From Lysinibacillus sphaericus OT4b.31 (lineage in GTDB: Bacteria; Bacillota; Bacilli; Bacillales_A; Planococcaceae): a DNA stretch of 64,000 nucleotides. The notes beneath the pieces were generated by a model. The model did not search any database and was not told the origin of the DNA. It saw nothing but the letters and a program-made list of their open reading frames with translations. Made by a program: the position numbers and the translations under genes. Of the stretch, positions 45,341 through 54,190 are shown piece after piece. The stretch's first letter is position 1. Each line of letters starts with the position of its first letter. The stretch lies in assembly GCF_000392615.1 (NCBI RefSeq), contig NZ_KB933398.1, forward strand, positions 2,556,966-2,620,965, given 5' to 3'.

Positions 45341-48300
45341 CTAACCCATGATTAAATCATAAACGGCCATTGTCGATTCCATTGGTGTTGCGTTCAGCTC
45401 TTTTTGAAGTTGCTGTACACATTTTTCATACCATTTTAACGCGAGGGAGCGGTTTTGCAATTGGTAGTGACTATACATCAAAAGTCGATAGCCTTCTTCC
45501 CACAGTGCATCCTCACGAATCATTTTTTCTGCATAGTAAACCGCTTGCTTAAAGTTTTGTTGTCTTGTGGCATTTTGCGCTAATCTTTCGAGTACTTCAA
45601 TGTATAAAGTCTGCAACTTCTCTCGATCTTGCGTCAGCCAATCTACTTGTTTTTTTTCCACATAAAGCGTATCTGTATAACTCGACTCCGCAAGTTGCAA
45701 CCATTCATTCGAATATTGTGGATCAAATTCTTCCATTCCTAACGCAAAATAAAAAAGAAAACGTTCCACATCGATTTGCAAAAAACGAATATGCTGCAAT
45801 TGATACATATTATTTTTTCGATGAATAAAAAAACTTTCCTGGCGTGCATTTCTATTTGGTTCAAGAACCTTTAATAGTGTATTTAAGACAACTTTAAAAT
45901 CACGATCAAGTGTATCGACTAATCGTTCTGGCCACAACGTTTGGGCAATCTCTTCCTTGGGAATATACCGATGACGATGACAATATAAATAGACGAAAAG
46001 CTCCTTGGCTTTTTCCCGTTGCCATTCTTTGTCCTCAAGTTGCCGATGATTGCGGATTAAATTTAAATTTCCAAAAAGATTTACTTGGATTTCATGTGCT
46101 GGATAAGCCATTGTGACCTCCACTTGGAAATAGTTGCACATCGTTTGAATCGCTATGTTTTCACTTGCACAGGTATAGCTATATTGTAAAAGCTCATAAA
46201 AAATGATGGCATTCGACGGTCCTAAAATGGTTCTACGTTGAAAAAAGTATTCATAGCCATTGTCGATACATTGGCTGGCAAATTGATTAAAATAAGCGAT
46301 AAAGAGTTGTGCATTATTCTCTTTGAAAGCAATAACCGATTGGTAGAATAAAACATGCATGTCCCCGTTTTGATCGCCACAGACCTGAAATAACCGCTGT
46401 GCCTTCAATAATAGTTGCTTTGCCTTATCAAATTCATTTTGCGAAAGAATTATTTTCACTTCAGCAAGTAAAATAAGGGCAGTCATCCAAGCATCATGTA
46501 CTTGCTCCGTTTCCTGCAAGCCTAATGCCAAATATTTTTTGGCGGATACAATATCCCCTTGTGCATGTTTGACAATGGCAAGCCCCATATACGGTTCAGC
46601 CTTAACACGAGAAATATTCATCCTATTCATTAGCGAAATAGCTTTGTCATAAGCGTGACAGGCGCCTTCATAGTCTGGGAATTCTACTATTAACAAAGCA
46701 TGTGCCTTACGAATATAGCCAACAGCTTCTATAAAAACCGATTTTTCACGGACTCCCCTTCGAATTCCTTGCTGGGCAGCGTACCATGCTTCTTTCCCTT
46801 GTCCTAGTAGTGCATAAACAAAGGATGCTAGCAATTCGCTTTCCCTGTGCGTCGATAGCAATTGTGGGGGTAGTTCCAGTCTTTTCGTCAGCAAATTTTT
46901 GGCATCAAATAATTGACCAGTTCTTAACAATATACGTACATCAACATTTGCCCGTTGCACAACGCTTTCGTTTAAAGTCACTTTTTCAATAAATTGTTTT
47001 GCCTCTTTTGCTTTTCCTAAATTCACAAGATTTTCAGCATACTGTCGTTGAAGTTCTAAGCGTTCTTCTGTACTTAGTAAATTGTCATGCACTAACGCTA
47101 ATGCCTGTTTCAAATACGGTTCGGCTAACGCTGGCTGAATCGTATCAAGGTAAATATGTGCTAATCCTGCTTGTGCTTTCGTCATAAAGAGGACATCATT
47201 TGCACTTTTGGCGATGCTTGTACACATTTCATAGGCATGCTTTGCCTTTTCATAATATGCACGATAGCGATGACATTCCCCTTCAAAATAATACAATTTG
47301 TAAAATTTCATTTTCTCATTTGACGAAAAACGATTGATCTTTTCTAATAGCCACTCAAATTGACCAGCTTGTACTAGACTATCAGCATAGTTTTGTAATA
47401 ATTCTCCACAAAAATCTGGATCATTCGTTTTAAATGCATGATGTAGAATCGCCTGAACGTTTTTCTTATTTACATAATACAAAGCCGCTTTTTTATGTAA
47501 AATAGTATATTGTGTAGCGTTTTGTTGCCATTTCATTTCTAAAAATCGACTAAATAAAGAGTGGAATCGATATAATCCATTACTAGCTATTGGTTGAATA
47601 AATAAATGCTTATGGACGAATTGTTCTAGTGCTTCTGCTACTTCTATGTTATAAAATTGAGCGATTAATGGCTCTGAGAACGTAGGGAAAATCGCAAATT
47701 GCAGTAATGCTTCTTGCTCAAATTTACTCATCTTCAAAAAAACTTCTTCTGATAAATAGGAGAACAAATCATTTGTGTGACTGTTTAGCCAGTGGTCAAG
47801 CACCTCACTATGCCATTGCTCGGCCAATAATGAAATACTGATAGCCCAACCTTCTGTAATTTCGATTACTTTTGAAGTCTCTTCCTCCGATAAGTGAACA
47901 TTTACATAATCTTCAAAAAAAACAGTGACTTCTTCGGCAGAAAAGGCTAAATCTGTTTCAGCAATAATCAACAATTGCATTTGCAACTTCATTTTTCTAA
48001 TGATATCCCAATTCGGTAAAGCTCTAGAGGCAATAATGAAATGGATGTTAGGTGGTGAAAATTCAATTATTTTTTCCATTACATAGTTAATATGAAATTC
48101 ATGATCCACTAAATGGTAATCGTCAATAACAATTACAAAGGGCTCTTCTGTCTCACATAAACAATTAACGAAAAGTTTATACCAACGATCTAATTCTTCT
48201 ATTTTTGGAAAGCGTGATAGCTGATCCCATGTATCGAACCCTATTCCAAAATGGGGAATGACTCGTTGAAGACTATGAAACAAATATCTTAGAAATGGGA

Positions 48301-48529
48301 GGATATTATCGTCCTCTTCGGAAGCGCAATACCAAGAAAATCTAGTGGTTTCCGTGTGGAGAAATTGTGTGAGAATCGTGGTTTTCCCATATCCTGCGCC
48401 ACTATGGATAAATGTACATGTCAGGTCAAAACTTTTTTTTAGCTTTTTCATTAGCAAAGCTCGACTAATACAATGATTTGATGGCTTTGGTGGAATACAT
48501 TTCGACTGAATAATAATATCTGTTGTCAT
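45341..48529 (-). CDS. Large MalT-like STAND ATPase regulator with C-terminal SARP/BTAD module
   Basis: A 1062-residue transcription activator. The N-terminus is a MalT-type STAND NTPase (Walker A SGAGYGKTT, residues 43-51; Walker B FVIVIDDYHLV), followed by a long helical-repeat (TPR-like) region, about residues 350-800. The C-terminus carries a winged-helix DNA-binding segment (VNLFGNLNLIRNHRQL, EEIAQTLWPE, about residues 825-915) and then a bacterial transcriptional activator domain (BTAD) to the end. The order ATPase-repeats-SARP is the reverse of AfsR. The targets are unknown; the nearby LIV/KAS III operon and ddh are candidates by proximity only. GGGGAGG precedes the ATG. Confidence 0.85.
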   Translation of the reverse strand: MTTDIIIQSKCIPPKPSNHCISRALLMKKLKKSFDLTCTFIHSGAGYGKTTILTQFLHTETTRFSWYCASEEDDNILPFLRYLFHSLQRVIPHFGIGFDTWDQLSRFPKIEELDRWYKLFVNCLCETEEPFVIVIDDYHLVDHEFHINYVMEKIIEFSPPNIHFIIASRALPNWDIIRKMKLQMQLLIIAETDLAFSAEEVTVFFEDYVNVHLSEEETSKVIEITEGWAISISLLAEQWHSEVLDHWLNSHTNDLFSYLSEEVFLKMSKFEQEALLQFAIFPTFSEPLIAQFYNIEVAEALEQFVHKHLFIQPIASNGLYRFHSLFSRFLEMKWQQNATQYTILHKKAALYYVNKKNVQAILHHAFKTNDPDFCGELLQNYADSLVQAGQFEWLLEKINRFSSNEKMKFYKLYYFEGECHRYRAYYEKAKHAYEMCTSIAKSANDVLFMTKAQAGLAHIYLDTIQPALAEPYLKQALALVHDNLLSTEERLELQRQYAENLVNLGKAKEAKQFIEKVTLNESVVQRANVDVRILLRTGQLFDAKNLLTKRLELPPQLLSTHRESELLASFVYALLGQGKEAWYAAQQGIRRGVREKSVFIEAVGYIRKAHALLIVEFPDYEGACHAYDKAISLMNRMNISRVKAEPYMGLAIVKHAQGDIVSAKKYLALGLQETEQVHDAWMTALILLAEVKIILSQNEFDKAKQLLLKAQRLFQVCGDQNGDMHVLFYQSVIAFKENNAQLFIAYFNQFASQCIDNGYEYFFQRRTILGPSNAIIFYELLQYSYTCASENIAIQTMCNYFQVEVTMAYPAHEIQVNLFGNLNLIRNHRQLEDKEWQREKAKELFVYLYCHRHRYIPKEEIAQTLWPERLVDTLDRDFKVVLNTLLKVLEPNRNARQESFFIHRKNNMYQLQHIRFLQIDVERFLFYFALGMEEFDPQYSNEWLQLAESSYTDTLYVEKKQVDWLTQDREKLQTLYIEVLERLAQNATRQQNFKQAVYYAEKMIREDALWEEGYRLLMYSHYQLQNRSLALKWYEKCVQQLQKELNATPMESTMAVYDLIMG

Positions 48530-48842
48530 TAAATGATAACCTCCCCATTTTACTGACGATTAGTAGGTTACTGAACGGAGCTCCTAGTTACATCTCATTT
48601 CCAAACATAATATAGTTAAATTATTGACAGTTTACCATATATTATATGTGATATTACAGAATTCAACCCTACAGCAATATAAAAGGAGACATCTCCATAT
48701 CTTTGAGATATCTCCTGCTAAGAGCGATAAGCCCCCATAAATTATTTAAACATCAACAACAAATAACGTGTTCAATGAAAAATTGTTAAACTTCAAAAAA
48801 CCCCAATTATCATTAATTGATAATCGGGATTTTGACCATAAA
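48530..48842. other. Intergenic region upstream of the large regulator
   Basis: Contains a near-perfect 12-bp stem, AGGAGACATCTC against GAGATATCTCCT (48684-48716), and the ddh terminator at 48795-48832 (two G-U pairs, T-run on the minus strand). No gene. Confidence 0.5.
48795..48832 (-). terminator. Terminator of ddh
   Basis: On the minus strand AATCCCGATTATC pairs with GATAATTGGGGTT, followed by TTTT. Confidence 0.82.
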
Positions 48843-49823
48843 TTATAGCAAACCTTTGCGTAACTCCGCAGCTGATTTTGGTGATAACAGACCGAAAGGA
48901 ATATCAAATACTGTTTTAGCACCTTTGTCGCCAGCTTGGCTTAAACGATGTGCTGCACGAGCATAAGCTACAAGCACACTCGATGTGAAGTTTGGATTAC
49001 TTTCAAGTTTTAATGAGAATTCAAGAATTTGTTTATCGTTTGCACCACTATCACCACTGCGAATAACGAAACCACCGTGTGGCATACCAGTGTGGTTCGC
49101 TTTGAATTCCTCTTCGGTAATGAAGTTTACTGTTGTGTTGTACTCGTCAAAGTAGTTTGGCATTGTCACAATTTCTTGCTCCACTTTTGCTGCATCTGCC
49201 CCTTCTTCTAGAACAACCCAACATTCACGTGCATGTTTTTCACGTGTCGTTAACTCAGGGTTTTCGCCATTGCGAACACGTTCTACCGCATCTTTAATTG
49301 GCAACGTATATTGCACTGCATTTTTTACGCCCTCAATACGACGCACTGCATCTGAGTGTCCTTGGCTTAAACCATCACCCCAGAATGTATAAGTTGTGCC
49401 TACCGGCAATACTGCCTCTCCAAGTATACGATTTAATGAGAACAAACCTGGATCCCAGCCCACTGAAATTACTGATATTTTACCAGATTTTTGTGCTACA
49501 GCATCAACTGCTTCGAAAAACTCAGGAATTTTCGCATGAGTATCAAAGCTGTCAATTGTATTAAACCATTGTGCAAAGTGAGGTCCTTGCTCTGGTAAAT
49601 CAGTTGCAGAGCCACCACATAAAATCATTACATCAATGTCTTGTTGGAATTTTTCAGCATCATCTACTAAATATACGCTTGCGTTACTAGCAACGCTTAC
49701 TGTTGAAGGGTCACGACGAGTGAATACAGCTACTAATTCCATATCTGGATTTTGTGAAATTGCGTATTCCACACCGCGTCCTAAATTTCCATAACCTACA
49801 ATACCTACTCGAATTGCACTCAT
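48843..49823 (-). CDS. ddh: Meso-diaminopimelate D-dehydrogenase
   Basis: NADPH-dependent enzyme that makes meso-diaminopimelate in one step from tetrahydrodipicolinate, the short route to lysine and cell-wall precursors, also present in Lysinibacillus sphaericus. The 326-residue protein has the Rossmann motif VGIVGYGNLGRGVEYA (residues 7-22), ILCGGSATDLPEQGP, SVGWDPGLFSLNR, and WGDGLSQGHSDAVRRI for substrate binding. GAGGAGG lies before the ATG. Paired palindromes overlap its leader. It stands alone in its transcript. Confidence 0.95.
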   Translation of the reverse strand: MSAIRVGIVGYGNLGRGVEYAISQNPDMELVAVFTRRDPSTVSVASNASVYLVDDAEKFQQDIDVMILCGGSATDLPEQGPHFAQWFNTIDSFDTHAKIPEFFEAVDAVAQKSGKISVISVGWDPGLFSLNRILGEAVLPVGTTYTFWGDGLSQGHSDAVRRIEGVKNAVQYTLPIKDAVERVRNGENPELTTREKHARECWVVLEEGADAAKVEQEIVTMPNYFDEYNTTVNFITEEEFKANHTGMPHGGFVIRSGDSGANDKQILEFSLKLESNPNFTSSVLVAYARAAHRLSQAGDKGAKTVFDIPFGLLSPKSAAELRKGLL

Positions 49824-49836
49824 TAAAATTCCTCCT

Positions 49837-49872
49837 CACGTTAACGTGACTTTGTGAAAATTTTCACGTTAA
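49837..49872 (-). promoter_or_regulatory. Paired palindromes at the ddh ribosome site
   Basis: CACGTTAACGTG (49837-49848) and GTGAAAATTTTCAC (49854-49867) are both perfect palindromes, and CACGTTAA occurs twice (49837-49844 and 49865-49872), 28 bp apart. The first palindrome abuts the GGAGG site, so a bound repressor or an RNA hairpin could control ddh. The binding factor is unknown. Confidence 0.55.
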
Positions 49873-50106
49873 ATCTAATTACAATAATACTGTGTGTTAG
49901 AAAAATTCACAATAGTTTGAGTATGTGTTTTTCTTCGTAATCTATATAAGTTTTGTATGATTTCAATACGTCAACGGCATGAATACGGTTACATATACAA
50001 AACGTCAAAAACGGAACCATTAAGTTTTCGTAAAAGCCTTGTAAATGAAGACTTTTTCCATGGCAGGTCTTGTACAATAAAACTAACGACAAAGGGGGCA
50101 TGTTGA

Positions 50107-50427
50107 ATGAAAAGTACGGGTCACTCACCAAGCACAGCATTGGCACAAGAGGAACTATTTGCATTCCAGAATGCACAGAAATCTGCTGAAGCTCATAGTG
50201 CCAACAGTAATTTAATTCCAGATGAGGTAAAACACCAAAGATATTCACCCTACAAACACCTATGTATTGGGATTTTACCTTTTGACGTTATGCAAGAAAC
50301 CCTAGACATCTCCATCAAAAAACACAAGGTCAATGCGATTGACTACTACCATAGTGGCAAGGAAATTGCACGCTGGTTCATTAAAAAAAGTGAATATAAC
50401 AAGCCTCGTCCAGACTTCTTTATTTGA
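50107..50427 (+). CDS. Hypothetical 106-residue protein
   Basis: I do not recognise a family. A GGGGG ribosome site lies nine bases before the ATG. The product is hydrophilic, with an alanine/serine-rich N-terminal third, a central KHQRYSPYKHLCIGILPFD, and a C-terminus ending KPRPDFFI. No signal peptide or membrane helix. The ribosome site and protein-like composition support a real gene over the antisense frame on the same DNA. Confidence 0.55.
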   Translation: MKSTGHSPSTALAQEELFAFQNAQKSAEAHSANSNLIPDEVKHQRYSPYKHLCIGILPFDVMQETLDISIKKHKVNAIDYYHSGKEIARWFIKKSEYNKPRPDFFI

Positions 50428-50610
50428 AGTCTGTCATAATGAATTTAACCTTTTTATTGCGCTTCTGCATCCTCGATATGCATCCTATCATGATTGAATT
50501 ATTTATTCGGTGTTTGAATTTTTACAAATGATATGTGCTCCCAATTGATGCACTTTTGTCGATGTAGGTATGGAATCTCTCTTTTTCAACTTTGAAACCT
50601 AGTTAATAAA

Positions 50611-51012
50611 TTATTTTTTTATGCCTAAATAAGTGATGGATCTCCAAACATATTCTAATGGTCCAAAGCGAAATTTCGATAGCCATAATTTACTCATAAT
50701 TATTTGGAGCGCAAAAATGCCAATGGCGATGATGATGGCTGTTGTTAAATGTAGCTTCCCGTATACGCCCAATGCAAACGGCCCAAATAAAAATGTACAA
50801 ATGATAGATTGACCAATATAGTTTGTAAATGCCATTCTTCCTGGGAACGCTAACCACTGTAAAACTTTCTTTCCTTTAACCGTGTGATAGATAAAGATTA
50901 AGCTAATAGCATAAGAGATGGTCAGAAGTGGTGAGCTAATATATTGAATTAGTTGAGCAGCTGATGAATTTTCTAAAAAGAAAGGTAGTATCCAGCTACA
51001 ACGTTCCACCAA
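50611..51012 (-). CDS. DUF418 (YeiB-type) membrane protein, C-terminal part after a frameshift
   Basis: About 133 residues with three to four membrane helices, matching the DUF418 C-terminal half: WLAFPGRMAFTNYIGQSIIC is the conserved block. Its apparent start is a TTG without a ribosome site that lies inside the upstream frame. It completes the 278-residue N-terminal part to about 410 residues, the normal length for this family. Confidence 0.65.
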   Translation of the reverse strand: MVERCSWILPFFLENSSAAQLIQYISSPLLTISYAISLIFIYHTVKGKKVLQWLAFPGRMAFTNYIGQSIICTFLFGPFALGVYGKLHLTTAIIIAIGIFALQIIMSKLWLSKFRFGPLEYVWRSITYLGIKK

Positions 51013-51832
51013 AAATCAATGTCAATAACCAAGTAATGAAAAAGCCTTTTCGATATTCTTCAAAACGATGAATCCATTTTTTCTTCGCAATAGCTGACCC
51101 GAATAAAAACATTAGTAAGAACGGAAGATTTGTCAATAAATAAAATATAGGGTTACCTAAATAAAGGACGTACAACCCATTACGCATTGTATAAAAAGTT
51201 CTTTCCATAAAATTTGCATCCATTAATTCTTGAATGCCTCCATTTTGATGGGCCTCTATCGTAGCTTGCGTGAGCTGACGATTTTCCTCTGACATTGTCA
51301 TGGTCATCGTAGAATCGGAGGTTAGCGCTCCTAATGTTAATAGTCCGAAAAATAAGCAATATAAAGTAATGCTAATGATTAACATGGCATTAGATTTTAA
51401 CTTATGCATGGCAAGGAGTAATAATCCTAAAATTGCGTAGTCTGTTAAAATATCTCCGAACCAAATGAAATAGGCATGGATACAACCGAAAATAAATAAA
51501 GCAAAAAGTCTTCGAGAATATATTCCCCAGAAGTTTAATTGCTTTGCAGCTGCTCTTTCCTGCATGATAACCATTCCAAAACCGAACAGCATGGAAAAGA
51601 GCATGACAAATTTCCCATCGACAAACATAGAAAGAAGAGTTTTGACGGTGTAATCAGCTTGATTCCAAAAAGAAGTCCATTCATTTTTAAAACTTGGATC
51701 TTCTTGCATGTAGACAGGATAAAGGAACCAAACAATATTTGCTAGTATGATTCCGAATAATGCGAAACCCCTTAATATATCGAGTGTTTCTATCCGCTCT
51801 TTGGCAGAAATGGGTGAAAGCTTTTGTTTCAT
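50996..51832 (-). CDS. DUF418 (YeiB-type) membrane protein, N-terminal part before a frameshift
   Basis: The N-terminal 278 residues of a DUF418 family membrane protein: RIETLDILRGFALFGIILANI (split as LDILRGFALFGIILANI) near residue 15 is the family signature, followed by FGMLFGFG-like MLFSMLFGFGMVI and several helices. The frame ends in LIFGGTL at a TAG near 50996. The rest of the domain continues in another frame, so the gene is broken unless the assembly has an indel error around 51000-51015. Function is unknown; such proteins are putative transporters. Confidence 0.7.
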   Translation of the reverse strand: MKQKLSPISAKERIETLDILRGFALFGIILANIVWFLYPVYMQEDPSFKNEWTSFWNQADYTVKTLLSMFVDGKFVMLFSMLFGFGMVIMQERAAAKQLNFWGIYSRRLFALFIFGCIHAYFIWFGDILTDYAILGLLLLAMHKLKSNAMLIISITLYCLFFGLLTLGALTSDSTMTMTMSEENRQLTQATIEAHQNGGIQELMDANFMERTFYTMRNGLYVLYLGNPIFYLLTNLPFLLMFLFGSAIAKKKWIHRFEEYRKGFFITWLLTLIFGGTL

Positions 51833-52221
51833 ATATATTCATCCTTTTGATTGTTATTTAGTTTTTTCAACAACCTTGTTATTGCTGATAAAACTTTACT
51901 AATAAAACTTTAAATTATAATTATCAAGATTTTATAAGGAAAACTAAAATATTATAATTTTATAAAATATTTCCTTAGAAAAATTTCATCTTTCTTTATG
52001 TATTTATGTAGAACTAGAAAAAATAAAGTGCTTGTCTTTAAGTTGGACATCCATTTTAGTCCTTAAGACCCGTTGTTTCAACGACTTCTAATGACCTCGA
52101 TGTTAAGCCTCTTTAAAAAACTATCAAAAAGGAACTAAAATAATAGACAACGATACTTATGACGAGATGATAGAACCTATTGGAATATCTAACAGGATAA
52201 ATGGCGCAGCATCCTCCATCT
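51833..52221. other. AT-rich intergenic region
   Basis: I see no gene or strong signal. It contains a weak stem around 52050-52090 at most. Confidence 0.35.
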
Positions 52222-52887
52222 TTATTGAATCTCCTGCGCCAATTGGTTAAGGCGTTGCACATCGATAATGTGGTAGCCATTCTTTTGCTTTTCAAGGATG
52301 TTTTCTTCACAAAATTGGGCGAGGACATATAATAAATGGCGATAGGAAACGCCTAAATATTCGCAGATTTCCGTATGCTTTTCTTTATAGATACCTTGAT
52401 CTGATGATAATTGGATAAAGGCAGCTAGACGGTTTTCCAGTGGATATGCCTGATTTTGTGTGTATTTCGAAGTCATAGTAGTGGCTTTTTCTCCTAAAAA
52501 TACACATAATCTGCGTAAAAAAAGTGCATCGGCGAGTAGCCTTTCTTTACATGGCTGTGTTGCAATTGATAGACAAACTGTTTTTGTCACCGTTTGAATC
52601 CCCTTTGTATATCTAGCCTCATTGAGCAATTCTATTTCCCCCATAAACCGTGGTGCTTCTAAATATTCAATGAGCGATACTTTTCCATTCTTATGCGTCA
52701 TATAGAGCTTTGTTTTCCCCTCGATCATGTAATACATCGTATCTGGGTATGATCCTTCTTGAAAAATCCATTCCCCTTTATCGAATTGACGGACTTCTAA
52801 AAATGGATAGATGTTGAAAGAGAAAAAATCATTAATCGGATAATTATCTATATAATATTGGCGTATTTCCCCTGTCAGTATTTGCAT
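52222..52887 (-). CDS. Crp/Fnr-family transcriptional regulator (YeiL-like)
   Basis: A 221-residue regulator with a cyclic-nucleotide-binding-type domain (GEWIFQEGSYPDTMYYMIEGK, split as EWIFQEGSYPDTMYY; MGEIELLNE) and a C-terminal winged helix (EICEYLGVSYRHLLYVLAQF). Arginine and serine of the cAMP site are not evident. It lacks an FNR-type N-terminal cysteine cluster. It is divergent from an MFS transporter with a palindromic site between them, so it probably controls that gene. Confidence 0.85.
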   Translation of the reverse strand: MQILTGEIRQYYIDNYPINDFFSFNIYPFLEVRQFDKGEWIFQEGSYPDTMYYMIEGKTKLYMTHKNGKVSLIEYLEAPRFMGEIELLNEARYTKGIQTVTKTVCLSIATQPCKERLLADALFLRRLCVFLGEKATTMTSKYTQNQAYPLENRLAAFIQLSSDQGIYKEKHTEICEYLGVSYRHLLYVLAQFCEENILEKQKNGYHIIDVQRLNQLAQEIQ

Positions 52888-52913
52888 CTTTTTATTCTCT
52901 CCTATTCAAAATA

Positions 52914-52925
52914 TGAGATATCTCA
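52914..52925. promoter_or_regulatory. Crp/Fnr-type palindrome between the regulator and MFS genes
   Basis: TGAGATATCTCA is a perfect 12-bp palindrome, resembling Crp/Fnr half-sites (TGAGA...TCTCA), centred in the 97-bp divergent space. Confidence 0.55.
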
Positions 52926-52984
52926 CATTATTGTAACGACTATCGTGCTATCATTCAACATAGTTAATGGAGGTACATAATTTT

Positions 52985-54136
52985 ATGAACAATCAACGAT
53001 GGCTTTCTCAAAATTTCTTTACATTTTTTATTACGTGGGGTATTTTCTTACCTTATTGGACAGGTTGGCTGGTGGACGCCAAACAACTAACGGTCTCTCA
53101 GGCAAGCGTTGTGATGGGCTGTGGTCTTTTAGCAAGGGCCACTTCTAACCTCTTTTTCTTCCCAACGCTAGCAAAATATGTACACAACAAAAGACTTATT
53201 ACGATTTTAGCAGTTGGGGCTTTGATGACAACATTACTTTACATACCGAGTACAAGTTTCATCATGCTCCTTGTCGTGACAATATTATTTAGTGTCTTTT
53301 ACCCTGCTCTTTTACCTGCCGTTGAAAGTAGCGCAGCAACACTTGTGCAGCATGGCAATGTCCACTATGGAAAAAGCCGCTCCTATGGTTCAGTTGGATT
53401 CGTTATAGCGGTGTTAATTATCAGTATGTTAACTGGTGTCCTTGGTAAAAACGTAATCTTTTGGAGCATGATTATCGGTCTTATTGGTATGCTGTTGATG
53501 CAGCAATTAGCGACACCGAAGGAATTACTCGTTGTACCTACAAAAGAACAGCGTGCAAAATCATTATCGATGAAAACATTATGGCAGATTAAAGGCTTCC
53601 CTATTGTGTTATTCATTGTCATTTTACTACAAGGCGCACATGCCTCGTATTACAGCTATGGCTATATCTATTTAGAGGATCTGCAGGTTGATCCATTCTA
53701 TATGGGGATGATTATTAACATCGCCGTGATTTGTGAAATCTTATATTTTATGAAGGCTGATACATTATTTACAAAATGGCGTCCTTCCTCATTATTACTG
53801 TTAGCAGCAAGTGGGTCTTCCTTACGCTGGTTACTTATTTATTTGTTCCCAAATGTTTGGGTGTTTATCGCCTCTCAAACCTTGCATGCATTATCGTTTG
53901 CACTGGCACATTTTGCCTTTATCGGTTATTTAACCAAAACATTACCAAAGGAACAAATTCCAAATGCACAGGGACTCTATTCTGCATTAGCAATGGGGTT
54001 AAGTACCGCAATCCTGACGTTTTTAGGTGGCTATTTATATGAAATTTCGCCGGGACTATCCTTTGCAGCCATGCTTATTTGTACCGTTCCAGCAATCGGT
54101 ATCTTGCTGGTGACTAGAAATAACTATAAATTTTAA
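52985..54136 (+). CDS. MFS transporter (HcaT/MFS_1-like)
   Basis: A 383-residue major facilitator protein with about twelve helices. It resembles the 3-phenylpropionate-type (HcaT, MFS_1_like) branch: NFFTFFITWGIFLPYWTGWL near the start, GKSRSYGSVGFVIAV (residues about 131-145) and a late FIGYLTKTLPKEQIPNAQGLYS block. The substrate is unknown. ATG at 52985 has GGAGG upstream; the ATG six codons earlier overlaps that site. Confidence 0.83.
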   Translation: MNNQRWLSQNFFTFFITWGIFLPYWTGWLVDAKQLTVSQASVVMGCGLLARATSNLFFFPTLAKYVHNKRLITILAVGALMTTLLYIPSTSFIMLLVVTILFSVFYPALLPAVESSAATLVQHGNVHYGKSRSYGSVGFVIAVLIISMLTGVLGKNVIFWSMIIGLIGMLLMQQLATPKELLVVPTKEQRAKSLSMKTLWQIKGFPIVLFIVILLQGAHASYYSYGYIYLEDLQVDPFYMGMIINIAVICEILYFMKADTLFTKWRPSSLLLLAASGSSLRWLLIYLFPNVWVFIASQTLHALSFALAHFAFIGYLTKTLPKEQIPNAQGLYSALAMGLSTAILTFLGGYLYEISPGLSFAAMLICTVPAIGILLVTRNNYKF

Positions 54137-54141
54137 AAAAA

Positions 54142-54183
54142 TAAGCAGGTGGGAAAGACTATTTGTCTTCTTCCACCTGCTTT
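54142..54183. terminator. Bidirectional terminator
   Basis: AAGCAGGTGG pairs with CCACCTGCTT, with an inner AAGAC/GTCTT stem, between convergent genes. Confidence 0.82.
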
Positions 54184-54190
54184 GTTATGT

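Noticed and set aside
49907..50248. Minus-strand 113-residue protein antisense to the 50107 gene
   Set aside because: The plus-strand frame has a strong ribosome site and better protein composition; the minus frame has neither.
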